Numbered from the stretch's first letter, positions 1 to 10,078 are shown. The stretch is DNA of 59,858 bases from an uncultured Saprospiraceae bacterium (GCA_937929945.1 CALFUK010000088.1:1-59858), one strand, 5' to 3'. Numbers and translations: made by a program. The notes: generated from the sequence alone by a model not told the origin.

Positions 1-51
1 ATTCACTATTTACATATTCATTTGGACGTCAACATCTGCCATCTCCGCTCT

Positions 52-621
52 CTATTCATCCATTCCCTTGAGGATGATGATTGCCTCCTTTCGCTTAGGG
101 TGATATTCGGCCTGGATTATTTCTTCAAGCTTATCCTTCGCCTGACCATATTTCTTTTGCTGCATATAATTGATCACGGAGTACCATAGAGCTTGATTAT
201 GGTACGCGCCAGCTGACTGAAGGTTATTCAATAATCCTTCGGCTTTCTGATGCTGCCCTGTCCGTAGATAGGCGACACCCTTCATCAGACGGTATTTACC
301 ATTGTGGACAGCCATAAAATCCTTATCACCCTCCAGCTCATCCATCAGGCTGAGCGACTTCTGATAATCCTTCATCATAAATGTCATCGTAGCCTGTGTC
401 CAGGTATCATCTAAGGAGCTGCTCTCTACTTGGAGTAGACTGTAGTCAGGATCTCGATATTCGGCTACCAGGTTCTTGTCTTCTCGACTTTGATCGTACT
501 TAGTGAATAAGTAAAATGAAAACACAGTGAATAAAAGCAGCGCCACTAAAGCAAGATATTTTGCAGAAGCACTCATTGTCTCTTGCAGATGAGGATTGAT
601 GATGTGGGGCTGAGGACTCAT
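52..621 (-). CDS. Membrane-anchored TPR-like protein
   Basis: This 189-residue protein has one hydrophobic segment at about residues 22-40, flanked by a short N-terminal tail. The remainder is helical and hydrophilic, with TPR-like spacing at about residues 75-160 (a YRLMKGVAYLRTGQHQKAE stretch is typical). It is probably anchored in the inner membrane with the TPR part in the periplasm. Translation may instead start at Met16 (position 576), which would leave a shorter tail before the membrane helix. It lies downstream of the purH-coaX operon on the same strand, beyond a terminator-like hairpin at 689-719, so it is probably its own unit. The function is unknown; TPR proteins usually act as protein-protein scaffolds. 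Confidence 0.7.
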   Translation of the reverse strand: MSPQPHIINPHLQETMSASAKYLALVALLLFTVFSFYLFTKYDQSREDKNLVAEYRDPDYSLLQVESSSLDDTWTQATMTFMMKDYQKSLSLMDELEGDKDFMAVHNGKYRLMKGVAYLRTGQHQKAEGLLNNLQSAGAYHNQALWYSVINYMQQKKYGQAKDKLEEIIQAEYHPKRKEAIIILKGMDE

Positions 622-688
622 GGGCAGACATCTCTATTTTTATTCAGAAAGTGGAGCACCTACGAATAGTGCGGCTGTAAAAGTAAGA

Positions 689-719
689 AAGGCCAGCCCA
701 ATAGTATTGGACTGACCTT
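689..719 (-). terminator. Intrinsic terminator after the TPR protein gene
   Basis: Read on the minus strand, a 14-bp stem closes over a three-base loop. Its two non-Watson-Crick positions become G-U pairs only on that strand. A pyrimidine-rich tail (TTTCTTACTTTT) follows. It lies 25 bp after the stop codon of the 744-2144 gene and would end the purH operon. Confidence 0.6.
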
Positions 720-743
720 ATCTTTATCTCTAATGTGTTTCTC

Positions 744-2144
744 TTAGTACCTCACTGTCACTGTCTCTCCGATCCAACATCCTACTTTTTGCTTCGAGCC
801 CGCTTTGACACCTCGTAAGAATCCTTCTTCTTTATTCGGCATAGAGCTTCTGTACTTTGATATTTTATCATTCGCCTCATCTGCAACAGTAGGATCAAGT
901 GATGCTGCTCTTCTATACTTTTCTGAAGCAGCTAATACCGCAAGTCTCTGATTCCAGCTGTCACCACATGACCTCGCAGTGGTAGCATACATATCACCGA
1001 TCAGCATGATCGCTCTGCCATAATTAGGATTAGAAGAGATGGCTTTTCTAGCTTCTGTTCTGGCTTCGCCATACTTCTTCATTTTTCTGAATAAGGTAGA
1101 TGCAATGTAGAAATGGTAGCTGGCTTTCTTCGCAGGATCAGCCTCTCCGTTAATTGCTTCATTATACTTATTGATCGCTCCCTGATAATCACCAGAATCA
1201 TACGCTCTCTTAGCCAGCAGAGCTGGATTATTAGCTTCGAATTCTGCTTTCTTCTGAGCATTGACCTGTGTTGCCCATTTCTCATATTTCTTTTCTAACT
1301 CTTGGACTAATGGATCAGTCTTGTCACATCCTCTTCTGATAAGCTGACCATATAGTTCTTTTGCTAATTGAGGATCATCTGGATTAGCATCATACTGTGG
1401 TCTGAGCTTCGCTTTGAAGTATTCGCAGTCGTAGATGTCTCTTTCGATTTTTAACTTCTCGGAGTTGATGTTAGCTAAGGCATTCTCATAGTATGCAGCA
1501 TATTTTCCACCTTCTTCGATTTTTCTTTCCGCTATACCGACTATATTATCAAATATGCTTCTTGCTTTCTCCTTATCGATTTTCTCCTTCTGAAATTGGT
1601 AGGTCGCGATCGTCGCATATGGGATCAACACATTATACATGGTCTCATCTCCTGTGATAGCTACCGCCTGGTCCAGTTCCTCCAGATTAGCAGAATAGTT
1701 ACTATTGAGCTCGTAGTACATGTCGTAAGCCTTCTGGCCTTTGAGATACCCTACTCTCTGCTTGATTGCTTCATCCCCACCTTTGAAGGCTATCTTACCA
1801 GCTTCGTAGCAGGCGATACAGCCATCATACAGTTCGATGATCTTAGCTTTTATAGCTGCTTTGTCAGCTTCTGCAGCAGATTTTAGTTTATGCTTGTATA
1901 TTTTAATGCCATCCGTGAAGTGAAAATCTCTTTGTCCATCAGCGACTGGTGCTACTTCATATACTTTCTCCCAGTGCTTAAATGCAGTCTCATACTCCTC
2001 TGCTTTTACGTGAGACCTGTATACAGAATGCTCACCTTCGAGTTCGTCTTTGTTAGGTAGCTCATTCCAAGACGCACAATTTTGTGAAATCGCAAATCCT
2101 GCAATAAATAATAATGTAAATGTGAAAATGGCTTTAAAATTCAT
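744..2144 (-). CDS. Exported tetratricopeptide repeat protein
   Basis: The 466-residue product begins with a clear signal peptide (about residues 1-20, MNFKAIFTFTLLFIAGFAIS). TPR-like helical pairs lie near residues 35-75 and again at about 310-420, where RAYDSGDYQGAINKYNEAI is a textbook TPR. The middle is charged and helical. It should reside in the periplasm or be outer-membrane associated. The gene starts 20 bp after the outer membrane protein gene at 2165-3493 and appears to be the last gene of the purH-coaX operon. Genes for an outer membrane protein plus a TPR protein commonly sit next to coaX in Bacteroidota. A role in envelope assembly is an inference; no enzymatic motif is visible. 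Confidence 0.8.
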   Translation of the reverse strand: MNFKAIFTFTLLFIAGFAISQNCASWNELPNKDELEGEHSVYRSHVKAEEYETAFKHWEKVYEVAPVADGQRDFHFTDGIKIYKHKLKSAAEADKAAIKAKIIELYDGCIACYEAGKIAFKGGDEAIKQRVGYLKGQKAYDMYYELNSNYSANLEELDQAVAITGDETMYNVLIPYATIATYQFQKEKIDKEKARSIFDNIVGIAERKIEEGGKYAAYYENALANINSEKLKIERDIYDCEYFKAKLRPQYDANPDDPQLAKELYGQLIRRGCDKTDPLVQELEKKYEKWATQVNAQKKAEFEANNPALLAKRAYDSGDYQGAINKYNEAINGEADPAKKASYHFYIASTLFRKMKKYGEARTEARKAISSNPNYGRAIMLIGDMYATTARSCGDSWNQRLAVLAASEKYRRAASLDPTVADEANDKISKYRSSMPNKEEGFLRGVKAGSKQKVGCWIGETVTVRY

Positions 2145-2164
2145 AGCTCTGCAATTTTGTTAGA

Positions 2165-3493
2165 TCAATTATATTTTCTCTTAATAAACCACTCATCATC
2201 ATTGAAAGTTAGGCCGACTCCGAGTTTAACAAAAGTTTCACGAAGGATGGTACCTACCGATCTGCGCCCCACTTCGAAGCCAAGATTGATGTGAGATATT
2301 TTTCTCTGGTAGACAAATGGGAGTCCGAATCCCATAGTAGCGCCATATGTAGACAGCTGATTATTGTCAATCGATATTGGATCTTTTCCAATATAGCCTC
2401 CAAATCTATAGAAAACTCTATTCCTGTATTTGAAGGACTTTACATTAGGACGGTAGAATCCGCCAAAAGATAGCTTATAAGTATCAGAAAGTGTCTCGGG
2501 ATTAGCCTCATTCTCATATTGGCTCCATCTTGTTAAGACATAATTAAGACTCAAGCTAAGCGAACTGCCCTTAAAGTAAGTCATACCTATACCGAGCTGA
2601 CCTGGCAGCATCCCTGATCGCTGTATTCCTGATTCAAAACTTAAGGTATCGGTAACACTACCTGTGAATGATGCGCCAAACTCATTGATGAATAATTCTT
2701 CATAATCTATAGAGAGCGAGGTAGCACTATTACCGTAAACTCCAAAATTAATGGCTTGAATCGACACATTAGAATCATCAGTGGCTTTCTCTTCGTTTAA
2801 TACTAATTGGTATATCAATCCGATATTATATTGAAATCCCCTCATGCTGTAATTATTAGAGAATCGAATATCAAAGGTATTGAGGTCTTCAAATTCTAAG
2901 TTTCTCTCATAATTAATCTTCCCAAAGACATATCCCAGATTGATACCTCCATAGAAATGTTTATACTTCACTCCATTACCCCACTGCACCTTGTAGGTTC
3001 CTCCTGAGCCTCTAAAGTCACGAGAGAACTCGCCCAGCTCTTCGTCAGAGGCATCATTAGAGATCAAGTAAGATACTCTGGACACTGGCAGCAGACTGAA
3101 GCTCATGCCAAATCGCAGATCTCGCACTTCTCGATCAAAGACCTCATTGAGTGGATTGCGAAGAGGAAACGCAAGTGACAGATATTCTAATTTTCCACTC
3201 CAGCCCTTTGTCGTATTAGCATCGTCAGATAAGGTCCTGTATTTAGCCGCCAGTCCGATGTCAAATGAGGTAGCTCTTAAAAAGGGAAGCGAGGCAGGGT
3301 TCACATGATTGATGTGATAGTTATCTGCATAAGAAGCATTAGTCCCTCCCATTTGCCTGAGATAGATGGGATTAACATCGACCAAATCACCGATGCCAAA
3401 TCGAGAAAAAGGTGAGTTAATGCCTCCAGACTGCCCAGACAAAGTACAGCACATAATGCCACATATCGTAACTGCGTATAAGTATTTAAGCAT
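2165..3493 (-). CDS. Outer membrane beta-barrel protein
   Basis: The 442-residue protein has a signal peptide (about residues 1-20). Near the N-terminus follow PFSRFGIGDL and INHVNPASLPFL, a pattern seen in Bacteroidota proteins related to the FadL/OMPP1 transporters. The remainder consists of alternating hydrophobic and aromatic strands typical of an outer membrane barrel. Its start codon overlaps the end of coaX by 8 bp, so the two are translationally coupled, and the TPR gene follows after 20 bp. The substrate cannot be read from the sequence. The barrel assignment is solid; the relation to FadL is moderate. Confidence 0.75.
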   Translation of the reverse strand: MLKYLYAVTICGIMCCTLSGQSGGINSPFSRFGIGDLVDVNPIYLRQMGGTNASYADNYHINHVNPASLPFLRATSFDIGLAAKYRTLSDDANTTKGWSGKLEYLSLAFPLRNPLNEVFDREVRDLRFGMSFSLLPVSRVSYLISNDASDEELGEFSRDFRGSGGTYKVQWGNGVKYKHFYGGINLGYVFGKINYERNLEFEDLNTFDIRFSNNYSMRGFQYNIGLIYQLVLNEEKATDDSNVSIQAINFGVYGNSATSLSIDYEELFINEFGASFTGSVTDTLSFESGIQRSGMLPGQLGIGMTYFKGSSLSLSLNYVLTRWSQYENEANPETLSDTYKLSFGGFYRPNVKSFKYRNRVFYRFGGYIGKDPISIDNNQLSTYGATMGFGLPFVYQRKISHINLGFEVGRRSVGTILRETFVKLGVGLTFNDDEWFIKRKYN

Positions 3494-4211
3494 TATGTTT
3501 TAGTATTTTGTATAATCCTTCCAACACGAGGTAAGGGTTCGCTAATATCTTAGTTTTCAGCTTATTAGCCAAAAATTCTGCGTCTCCGCCGGTTAAAATT
3601 GTGTTAATCCCTCGATAACGAGATTTCACATGATCTATGAACGCTTCGATTTCGAAGATCGTCCCTCTCACTGCTCCATTTTGTAATGCCATCACCGTAT
3701 TCTTACCAATGATATCATCGTGATAAGCGATGTCTACCAGTGGTAATTTATCAGTGTGATCGTTCATTGCTTTAATCCTCATGTGTACGCCAGGTGAGAT
3801 ATTACCACCTAAATATCGACCTGACTCATCCACTACATCCAGCGTCATGCAGGAACCAGCATCAATGATAAGATGTGCTCGACCAGGCTCTTTGGTGTAT
3901 GCTCCCACAGCTGCGGCGATCCTGTCCATGCCTAAGGTCTCAGGTGTGCTGTACATATTATTGACGGGGACTGTCGTCTCAAAGCTCAGCTCCGTGAGCG
4001 GTACCGCATTCTTGATCGCTTTGACAAATGCCTTATTCTTGAATCTCGTAGACGAAATGATCGCTGAGTCAATATCATACTCAGCTAACAGTCCAAGAAT
4101 ATACCGCTGTGACAATCTGGATCTGAAGTCATGAGTGATCATGCCTTGATCACCAAAGACAGCAATCTTTGCTCTGGTATTACCGATATCAATGCAAAGG
4201 CTGTGCCCCAC
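3486..4211 (-). CDS. coaX: Type III pantothenate kinase
   Basis: CoaX phosphorylates pantothenate, the first step of coenzyme A synthesis, in the cytoplasm. The 241-residue protein has the ASKHA-fold landmarks of the type III family: DIGNTR at residues 8-13, GMDRIAA at 94-100, DAGSCMTLD at 117-125 and GGNISPG at 135-141. The length is normal for the family. The gene follows purH after only 5 bp and overlaps the next gene by 8 bp, so it belongs to a tight operon joining purine synthesis, CoA synthesis and an envelope pair. Type III kinases typically resist CoA feedback and need a monovalent cation, which is family knowledge. Confidence 0.93.
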   Translation of the reverse strand: MGHSLCIDIGNTRAKIAVFGDQGMITHDFRSRLSQRYILGLLAEYDIDSAIISSTRFKNKAFVKAIKNAVPLTELSFETTVPVNNMYSTPETLGMDRIAAAVGAYTKEPGRAHLIIDAGSCMTLDVVDESGRYLGGNISPGVHMRIKAMNDHTDKLPLVDIAYHDDIIGKNTVMALQNGAVRGTIFEIEAFIDHVKSRYRGINTILTGGDAEFLANKLKTKILANPYLVLEGLYKILKHNA

Positions 4212-4216
4212 TGAGA

Positions 4217-5737
4217 TTAATGCTTAAAGTGACGAATACCTGTGAATACCATGGCCACATCGTGCGCATCACAATAATCGATACTGAGCTGATCCTTGAT
4301 CGATCCGCCAGGCTGAATCACGGTCTTGATGCCAGCTTTAGAAGCGATCTCTACACAGTCCGGAAAAGGGAAAAATGCATCTGATGCCATCACCGCCCCT
4401 TCTAATACAAAGCCCATCCTGATCGCCTTGTCTATGGCCTGCTTACATGCATCGACGCGCGAGGTCTGACCACAGCCCATGCCTAAGAGCTGATTATCTC
4501 TGGCTAAGACAATGGTGTTTGACTTCAGGTTTCTCACACACTTGTTAGCAAAAATAAGATTCTGCAGTTCTGCATCAGTCGGCTGTCTCTTAGTGACAGG
4601 CTTGAAGTCATGATCACTCTGCTCTACGATATCACTCTGTTGCCACAGGACACCATTAAGTATGGTCTTCATTCTCTCTGTGGGGATGGAAAAATCTTTG
4701 ATTTGTAGGAGTATTCTTTTTTTCTTTTTCTGCAATAGTTCGAGTGCCTCTGGAGCATATGCTGGAGCGATGAGCACTTCGTAGAATAATTCATTGATCT
4801 TCTCAGCTGTCTCCATATCCAGCTCTGCATTCGTGATCAGGATGCCGCCAAAAGCAGAGACAGGATCACCCGCCAGTGCGGCGTCCCATGCTTCTGACAC
4901 TGTGTTCCTGGTGGCGACTCCACAAGGATTCGTGTGCTTCAAGACGCAAAAGGTAGGCTGGTCATCTTCAAACTCATGGATGAGGTCTACGGCTGCATCG
5001 ACATCGACGAGGTTATTATATGATAATTCTTTACCACCTAATTTCTCAAATTTCTGATCGAAGTCCCCGTAAAAGATGGCTTTCTGATGCGGATTCTCTC
5101 CATAGCGTAGGCTCTTACCTTCATTATGAGAGATTCTCAGGTTTTGCAGATCAGGATTGAAGTAGTGGTAGATCGCACTATCGTAGTGAGACGATACGGC
5201 GAAGGCTTTGCGTGCCAGCGACTTTCGATCTTCCAGTGACGTCATACCACTCTTCTCATTGAGGATTTGTAAGAGCTCGCTGTACTGAGCTGATGAGGGA
5301 ATGACGACAATGTCTTTGTAATTTTTAGCTGCCGCTCTGATCAGGGATATCCCACCGATGTCAATTTTTTCAATGATCTCCTCCTCGTCCTCGCTCTGCT
5401 TCACCGTCTCCTCAAAAGGATATAAATCCACAATCACCAAGTCGATCTGAGGAATATCAAATTCGGCAAGCTCTGTCAGATGCTCCTGCTCCCTTCTGGC
5501 TAAGATGCCACCGAATATTTTAGGATGCAGCGTCTTCACTCGTCCACCTAAAATGGATGGATAAGAAGTCAGATTCTCTACTGTCTCTACGGCTACTCCG
5601 AGATTCTCAATGTATTTCTGAGTCCCTCCAGTGGAGTATATGGTAATATTGAGATCATCAAGCCGCTTGACGATATCTTCCAGACCCGTCTTGTGATAGA
5701 CTGAGATCAAGGCCGAATTAATAAATTTTTGGCTCAT
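4217..5737 (-). CDS. purH: Bifunctional AICAR formyltransferase / IMP cyclohydrolase
   Basis: PurH carries out the last two steps of de novo purine synthesis, formylating AICAR with 10-formyl-THF and closing the ring to IMP. The 506-residue protein has an N-terminal MGS-like cyclohydrolase domain (about residues 1-140, with GGRVKTLHP at 64-72). The transformylase domain follows, with RYGENPHQ at 211-218 and the catalytic KHTNPCG at 267-273. It ends in the conserved GIRHFKH. The length is normal. It is the first gene of the minus-strand operon with coaX. The 212 bp upstream, up to thymidine kinase, must hold the promoter, but I see no clear box. Confidence 0.96.
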   Translation of the reverse strand: MSQKFINSALISVYHKTGLEDIVKRLDDLNITIYSTGGTQKYIENLGVAVETVENLTSYPSILGGRVKTLHPKIFGGILARREQEHLTELAEFDIPQIDLVIVDLYPFEETVKQSEDEEEIIEKIDIGGISLIRAAAKNYKDIVVIPSSAQYSELLQILNEKSGMTSLEDRKSLARKAFAVSSHYDSAIYHYFNPDLQNLRISHNEGKSLRYGENPHQKAIFYGDFDQKFEKLGGKELSYNNLVDVDAAVDLIHEFEDDQPTFCVLKHTNPCGVATRNTVSEAWDAALAGDPVSAFGGILITNAELDMETAEKINELFYEVLIAPAYAPEALELLQKKKKRILLQIKDFSIPTERMKTILNGVLWQQSDIVEQSDHDFKPVTKRQPTDAELQNLIFANKCVRNLKSNTIVLARDNQLLGMGCGQTSRVDACKQAIDKAIRMGFVLEGAVMASDAFFPFPDCVEIASKAGIKTVIQPGGSIKDQLSIDYCDAHDVAMVFTGIRHFKH

Positions 5738-5949
5738 CCTCTAAATTAGTGCCTGGTGGCGATTGGTGGATTAATATGGATCATATTAAAAGAACGCTAA
5801 TGTAGCAATCATTCATTATTAATTACCAGTAATCTAAGGCTAATCTGAGGCTAAATATGCACTCTGTGTTATTACCGACGGTACTACAGCCCGAACTCGA
5901 TGGCCGTCGATGATGCCATGAAAGCTCATGCCTAATTGGCATACCGTCA

Positions 5950-6534
5950 CTATTTAAAATCTAAAATATTACCCATCTGGTAGCAGATTCTGCATCGAGG
6001 CTCATACTTATCCTTCTCGCCAAGGACAATGGTCTCCGTCTCAGCCGTCAATCTGTAAGAATGAGTCGCCAGATTACCACAGTGAGGGCAGATCGCATGA
6101 ACCTTGGTCACGTATTCTGCCATAGCCAGTAAAGCTGGTATCGGGCCAAAGGGGTGACCCTTAAAGTCCATATCCAGGCCAGCTACGATGATCCTCGCCC
6201 CCCTCAGCGCTAAGGTCTCACAGACACGTGGTAGCTGATCATCAAAGAATTGGGCCTCGTCTATACCGATCACTTTTATATCAGCTGACTTCTCCAAAAT
6301 TTCTTCGCTGCGCGATACGGGTATCGACATGATGGCATTTTCATCATGCGAGACGACCTTGGTCATGTCATAGCGGCTGTCCTTAGCAGGCTTAAAGATC
6401 TCTACGCGCATGTTAGCGATCCTGGCCCTCTTCAGACGGCGGATGAGCTCTTCTGTCTTTCCAGAGAACATAGACCCGCAGATCACTTCTATCCATCCAC
6501 TTCGCTGACCTTTAAAATTGGGTTCTAAGAACAT
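5950..6534 (-). CDS. tdk: Thymidine kinase
   Basis: This type II thymidine kinase salvages thymidine to dTMP. In 194 residues it shows the P-loop GSMFSGKT (residues 20-27), the DEAQFF motif (92-97) with the catalytic acid, and a structural zinc site formed by CPHC (149-152) and CRIC (181-184). The lasso region around HSYRLT is also present. The length matches bacterial Tdk. The gene is separated from purH by 212 bp and is divergent from the gene at 6680, so it is probably monocistronic. Confidence 0.95.
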   Translation of the reverse strand: MFLEPNFKGQRSGWIEVICGSMFSGKTEELIRRLKRARIANMRVEIFKPAKDSRYDMTKVVSHDENAIMSIPVSRSEEILEKSADIKVIGIDEAQFFDDQLPRVCETLALRGARIIVAGLDMDFKGHPFGPIPALLAMAEYVTKVHAICPHCGNLATHSYRLTAETETIVLGEKDKYEPRCRICYQMGNILDFK

Positions 6535-6679
6535 ATATCTCGTTGCTAAAAAATAATTGGAATGACAATTGCACTCTTCATATTAAGAATATTTTGAATG
6601 CGAGCCACAAAATATTCAATTTTGGACGAATAATAAATATTCATCCAATTCTGTTTTTATCACTATACAATACCGACCG

Positions 6680-7540
6680 ATGGATTATAAAAAATCAAGC
6701 CTACTTCTTAAGAAAATAACTTCTCTCTACACGACTCTGCAAGAAAATGAAGCTCACGCCTCTTCGATGGAGATGCAGCTGATGAAGAGTTACCTCACTG
6801 ACTTCTACGATGCCTTCGTATCTGGTAATGGTGACACAGACCTTTTTCATGACACTAGCCGTCAGCAAGTGCAGGCGCAAGCTATCAGTACAAGCCCGCA
6901 GCACAGCCAAGAACAAGTAATCCAGCCACCCGTCGCGCCACAAGTAATCTCAGCCGCAGCGGCCCCGATTACAGAGAGCGCTCCAGACAGCGTACAGCCA
7001 GTGGTCACGGAGCAGCCTCAGACCTTGCAACAGCCTCTCACAGAGGCGGAGATAAGCCCCGTGCCTGCACCAGAAGCACCAATCGTCCAAGAAGAAACAC
7101 CAGCGCCTGCATCACAAATACTTGCTTCTGATCTTACCGCCCATAAAAACCCAGAGGCCATCACTGACAAAGAGACCATCGTCAGTGCAAAAGAGCTCAT
7201 CAATCAAACGGTGACTAATGATGTAGATGCCGATCTAATCGCTCTCTTCGAAGATAATCCAGTGAATGATCTATCTGACAAGCTGAGCATGCTACCGATC
7301 AGCGATCTGACCAGAGCACTGAGCATCAATGAAAAATTCTTCACCATACAGCAGCTCTTCGGAGGTGACAGCCAGGCATTTGAGCAGACTCTTCAGAAGC
7401 TGAATAGCCTATCATCATTTGACGAAGCATCAGAAGCTCTGATCCACTCTGTCGCGAGTCAATATGAATGGGCTGCAGAGGCCAAAAAGAAAAAAGCAGA
7501 ACAATTCATCAAAATCGTGAAAAGAAGATACACATCATAA
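6680..7540 (+). CDS. Conserved Bacteroidota protein with a Pro/Gln-rich linker
   Basis: The 286-residue soluble protein has three parts: an N-terminal helical segment (about residues 1-55), a long low-complexity linker rich in Pro, Gln, Ala and Glu (about 65-150), and a conserved-looking helical C-terminus (about 175-286). The C-terminal pattern, with LPISDLTRALSINEKFF, IQQLFGGD and a final FIKIVKRRY, recurs in uncharacterised proteins of this phylum, as I recall it. No signal peptide or membrane helix is visible, so it is presumably cytoplasmic. The function is unknown. It is followed after 64 bp by a rhomboid protease gene on the same strand. Confidence 0.75.
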   Translation: MDYKKSSLLLKKITSLYTTLQENEAHASSMEMQLMKSYLTDFYDAFVSGNGDTDLFHDTSRQQVQAQAISTSPQHSQEQVIQPPVAPQVISAAAAPITESAPDSVQPVVTEQPQTLQQPLTEAEISPVPAPEAPIVQEETPAPASQILASDLTAHKNPEAITDKETIVSAKELINQTVTNDVDADLIALFEDNPVNDLSDKLSMLPISDLTRALSINEKFFTIQQLFGGDSQAFEQTLQKLNSLSSFDEASEALIHSVASQYEWAAEAKKKKAEQFIKIVKRRYTS

Positions 7541-7604
7541 GCAAGAGGCATGGTGAACCTATGTCGCAGCTCAGCAGTTATCTTAGAGCAATAATACCTC
7601 TCAT

Positions 7605-8393
7605 GTGAAGAAGGAGACCCAAGAATTATTCGAAGCTGCTAGATTTCCGATCTACTTCATCATTCTGATATGGGTCATACACATCTCCAAGATTGCATTG
7701 GATCTTCATATCACTGACTACGGTATTTTTCCTAGATCGGTAATGGGTATCAAGGGTATATTCTTAGCGCCTCTGATTCATGGTGACTTCACTCATCTTA
7801 TCTCTAATACGGTGCCCCTACTCGTCTTGGGACTGATCGTATTCTTATTTTATCGCAAGGTGGCCCTGATCAGTTTCTTGATCATCTACGTCACCACGGG
7901 GCTTATGGTCTGGCTGTTTTCTGGCAGTATGGCTTATCACATTGGGGCCAGCGGCGTAGTGTACGGACTACTCTCCTTCGTCTTTTGGAATGGCATCTTC
8001 CGGCGTAATATCAAAAGCATCGTCTTAGCCTTAGTCGTGTTAGTACTGTACAGCGGGTATTTTCTGGGTCTCTTGCCAGATCAAGAAGGCATATCTTGGG
8101 AGAGCCACTTATTCGGTGCTATCATCGGCATCGTCGTCTCTTTCATTTTTAAAAGCACCATCGAGGAGGATGAGGTCCCACGACCCAGCCCATGGGCTGA
8201 TGAAGATCCATCAGCACAGCACTACTTCTTGCCAAGAGATGCATTTGTCTACACGAAAGCTCAAAGAGAAGCCCTTCGACAAGCGGAAATCCAAAGACAA
8301 CTGCAGCTAAAGCTGGAAGCGCAGCGTCGCGCAGCAGCTGACCGTCGGATTGATGAGTTAGGTTTTGATCCTGATCGGGTGGATATAGCTTAG
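7605..8393 (+). CDS. Rhomboid-family intramembrane serine protease
   Basis: Rhomboids cleave transmembrane substrates inside the membrane. This 262-residue protein has about six membrane helices in residues 14-180. The catalytic pair is visible: Ser116 in GASG (114-117) and His168 in ESHLFG. The upstream HGDFTHLISN motif (residues 59-68) supplies the conserved His and Asn of the oxyanion region. A charged, Gln/Arg-rich cytoplasmic tail follows from about residue 185. The start is a GTG; the overlapping ATG two bases earlier is closed at once by TGA. No substrate is evident from the neighbours. Confidence 0.88.
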   Translation: MKKETQELFEAARFPIYFIILIWVIHISKIALDLHITDYGIFPRSVMGIKGIFLAPLIHGDFTHLISNTVPLLVLGLIVFLFYRKVALISFLIIYVTTGLMVWLFSGSMAYHIGASGVVYGLLSFVFWNGIFRRNIKSIVLALVVLVLYSGYFLGLLPDQEGISWESHLFGAIIGIVVSFIFKSTIEEDEVPRPSPWADEDPSAQHYFLPRDAFVYTKAQREALRQAEIQRQLQLKLEAQRRAAADRRIDELGFDPDRVDIA

Positions 8394-8488
8394 AAAGAAG
8401 TATATTATGCTTAGCAAAACCTGAAGCATATACCCATTTGCATGTGTTTATTCAGCTCACTATTTTGACCAAATATGAAGCAGGTGTA

Positions 8489-10036
8489 TCAATGAAAGAC
8501 AACATGCAGAGCGACCAGAGAAATCGCCAAAGCTACACCCACCCACTTTATATCCTGCGACTCATACACCAATAAATCTTTCCAGCTGCGCCAGCCATGC
8601 TGAAAGCCACTCACAGAAATAATCCCAAAGGCTATAATGATCACCCAAAAGGCCCTGACGAAATAATTCATATCTGGGAAGACATTGATGATGATCAGAT
8701 GCAAAGGAATGGTAGATAAAAAAGCGATCAAGGTCAGTTTCTGATTCGGGCTGACCATCAGCGCTGCCGTACAGATCAGGACGACGATACCACAATTGAT
8801 ATAATAGCGAAGTTCATTTAGTGTATGGGTGAATGCGGCATCAGGGTTTTTGAATTTGAGGTATAATAAGACTAAGCCCATCGTGATGCCAGTGAAAAGG
8901 GTAAAGAGGATGACCTTCTTACCTGCGGCGACGACTTGCTGATCTGAGGCTTCTTTGTGCAGGTACTCTTTATATATATCGATGGACCACAGCGTCGCGA
9001 GCGAATTGAACGTAGAATCCACCGTACTCATCAGTGATGCAAATAGCGCGCACAGGATGACGCCCTTAGCTCCGACAGGCAGGTAGGTTTTTACCAGATA
9101 CGGGAATGCCATATCAGGCTCTGCCAGCCCACCCTCTCCTAGTATACCATAGAGTGCAATACCAGGAATAATGATAAGTACTGCCATCACGTACTTCATC
9201 AAGCCGCCGACCATGAGGCCTACCTGAGCTTCTCGCAGGCTCTTAGCTGCCAGTGAGCGCTGCATGATGGTCTGATTCGCACACCAGTAATTTATGTTAA
9301 GGAAGAATAAGCCAAACATATGAATCCATGGCAAAGTGGGATGATCAGCCGGTAAATGTAAGTGCATCAACTGAGGTGTCTTCACGTAGAGCTCCCTCCA
9401 TCCTCCCAGGTGATGTATAGCGACGAAGAGTACCACAAAGCCTCCCGTAAGCAGAATCAAAAACTGGATGACATCCGTTTTCACCACCGCATTCAAGCCC
9501 CCCAGGTAAGTATACGTAGCTGAGAATGCACCCAGCGCCACGATGATGACTGAGATTCGGGTGATCCGATCCTCACTGATGACTGAGAGATAATCGGCAA
9601 ATACCAGATCCGCCGCATAAGCACCCCAAAATAATGCCGCTCCTAAAGTGATGGTCGAAAATATAGCGATGTTAGCCAGCGTGTAGCATAGCGCCACGCG
9701 ACTACCCAGTCGCTTCTTAATGTACTGCGTCACCGTAATCACCCGCTCCTTTAGAAAAAGAGGCACGAATATAAAGGCAGCTAACAGGATACCCTGTACA
9801 GCATTAATCTCCAGACTGGCTTGGGCGAGTCCAAATAAATAAGCTGAGCCCATCATACCCAAGAACTGATAGCCATTAATATTAGTGGCGATGGAGGAGA
9901 GCGCTATAGAAGGCCAGCGCAGATTTCTGGAACTGAGAAAATACTGCTCTACAGTCACATCTTTCCCTGTCCGACCAGATAAAGCCAGAACAAAGATCAG
10001 GGCAAAGTAAGCACAGACTATGAGTAGATCAATCAA
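8489..10036 (-). CDS. Sodium:solute symporter (SSS family)
   Basis: The 515-residue polytopic protein has about 13-14 hydrophobic helices over its whole length. It carries SSS/SLC5 hallmarks: an extracellular N-terminus leading straight into helix 1, EQYFLSSRNLRWPSIALSS after it, and a region around SLMSTVDSTFNSLATLWSIDIYKEY that matches the conserved sodium-binding helix. It would import a small solute with Na+. The gene lies 42 bp after the SsuD-like monooxygenase on the same strand, so the two may be cotranscribed and the transporter may supply its substrate; that link is an inference. The substrate cannot be assigned. Confidence 0.88.
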   Translation of the reverse strand: MIDLLIVCAYFALIFVLALSGRTGKDVTVEQYFLSSRNLRWPSIALSSIATNINGYQFLGMMGSAYLFGLAQASLEINAVQGILLAAFIFVPLFLKERVITVTQYIKKRLGSRVALCYTLANIAIFSTITLGAALFWGAYAADLVFADYLSVISEDRITRISVIIVALGAFSATYTYLGGLNAVVKTDVIQFLILLTGGFVVLFVAIHHLGGWRELYVKTPQLMHLHLPADHPTLPWIHMFGLFFLNINYWCANQTIMQRSLAAKSLREAQVGLMVGGLMKYVMAVLIIIPGIALYGILGEGGLAEPDMAFPYLVKTYLPVGAKGVILCALFASLMSTVDSTFNSLATLWSIDIYKEYLHKEASDQQVVAAGKKVILFTLFTGITMGLVLLYLKFKNPDAAFTHTLNELRYYINCGIVVLICTAALMVSPNQKLTLIAFLSTIPLHLIIINVFPDMNYFVRAFWVIIIAFGIISVSGFQHGWRSWKDLLVYESQDIKWVGVALAISLVALHVVFH

Positions 10037-10078
10037 GCTTGTCGTGATATTTTAGATTAGAAAGATAAGATTATTCAC

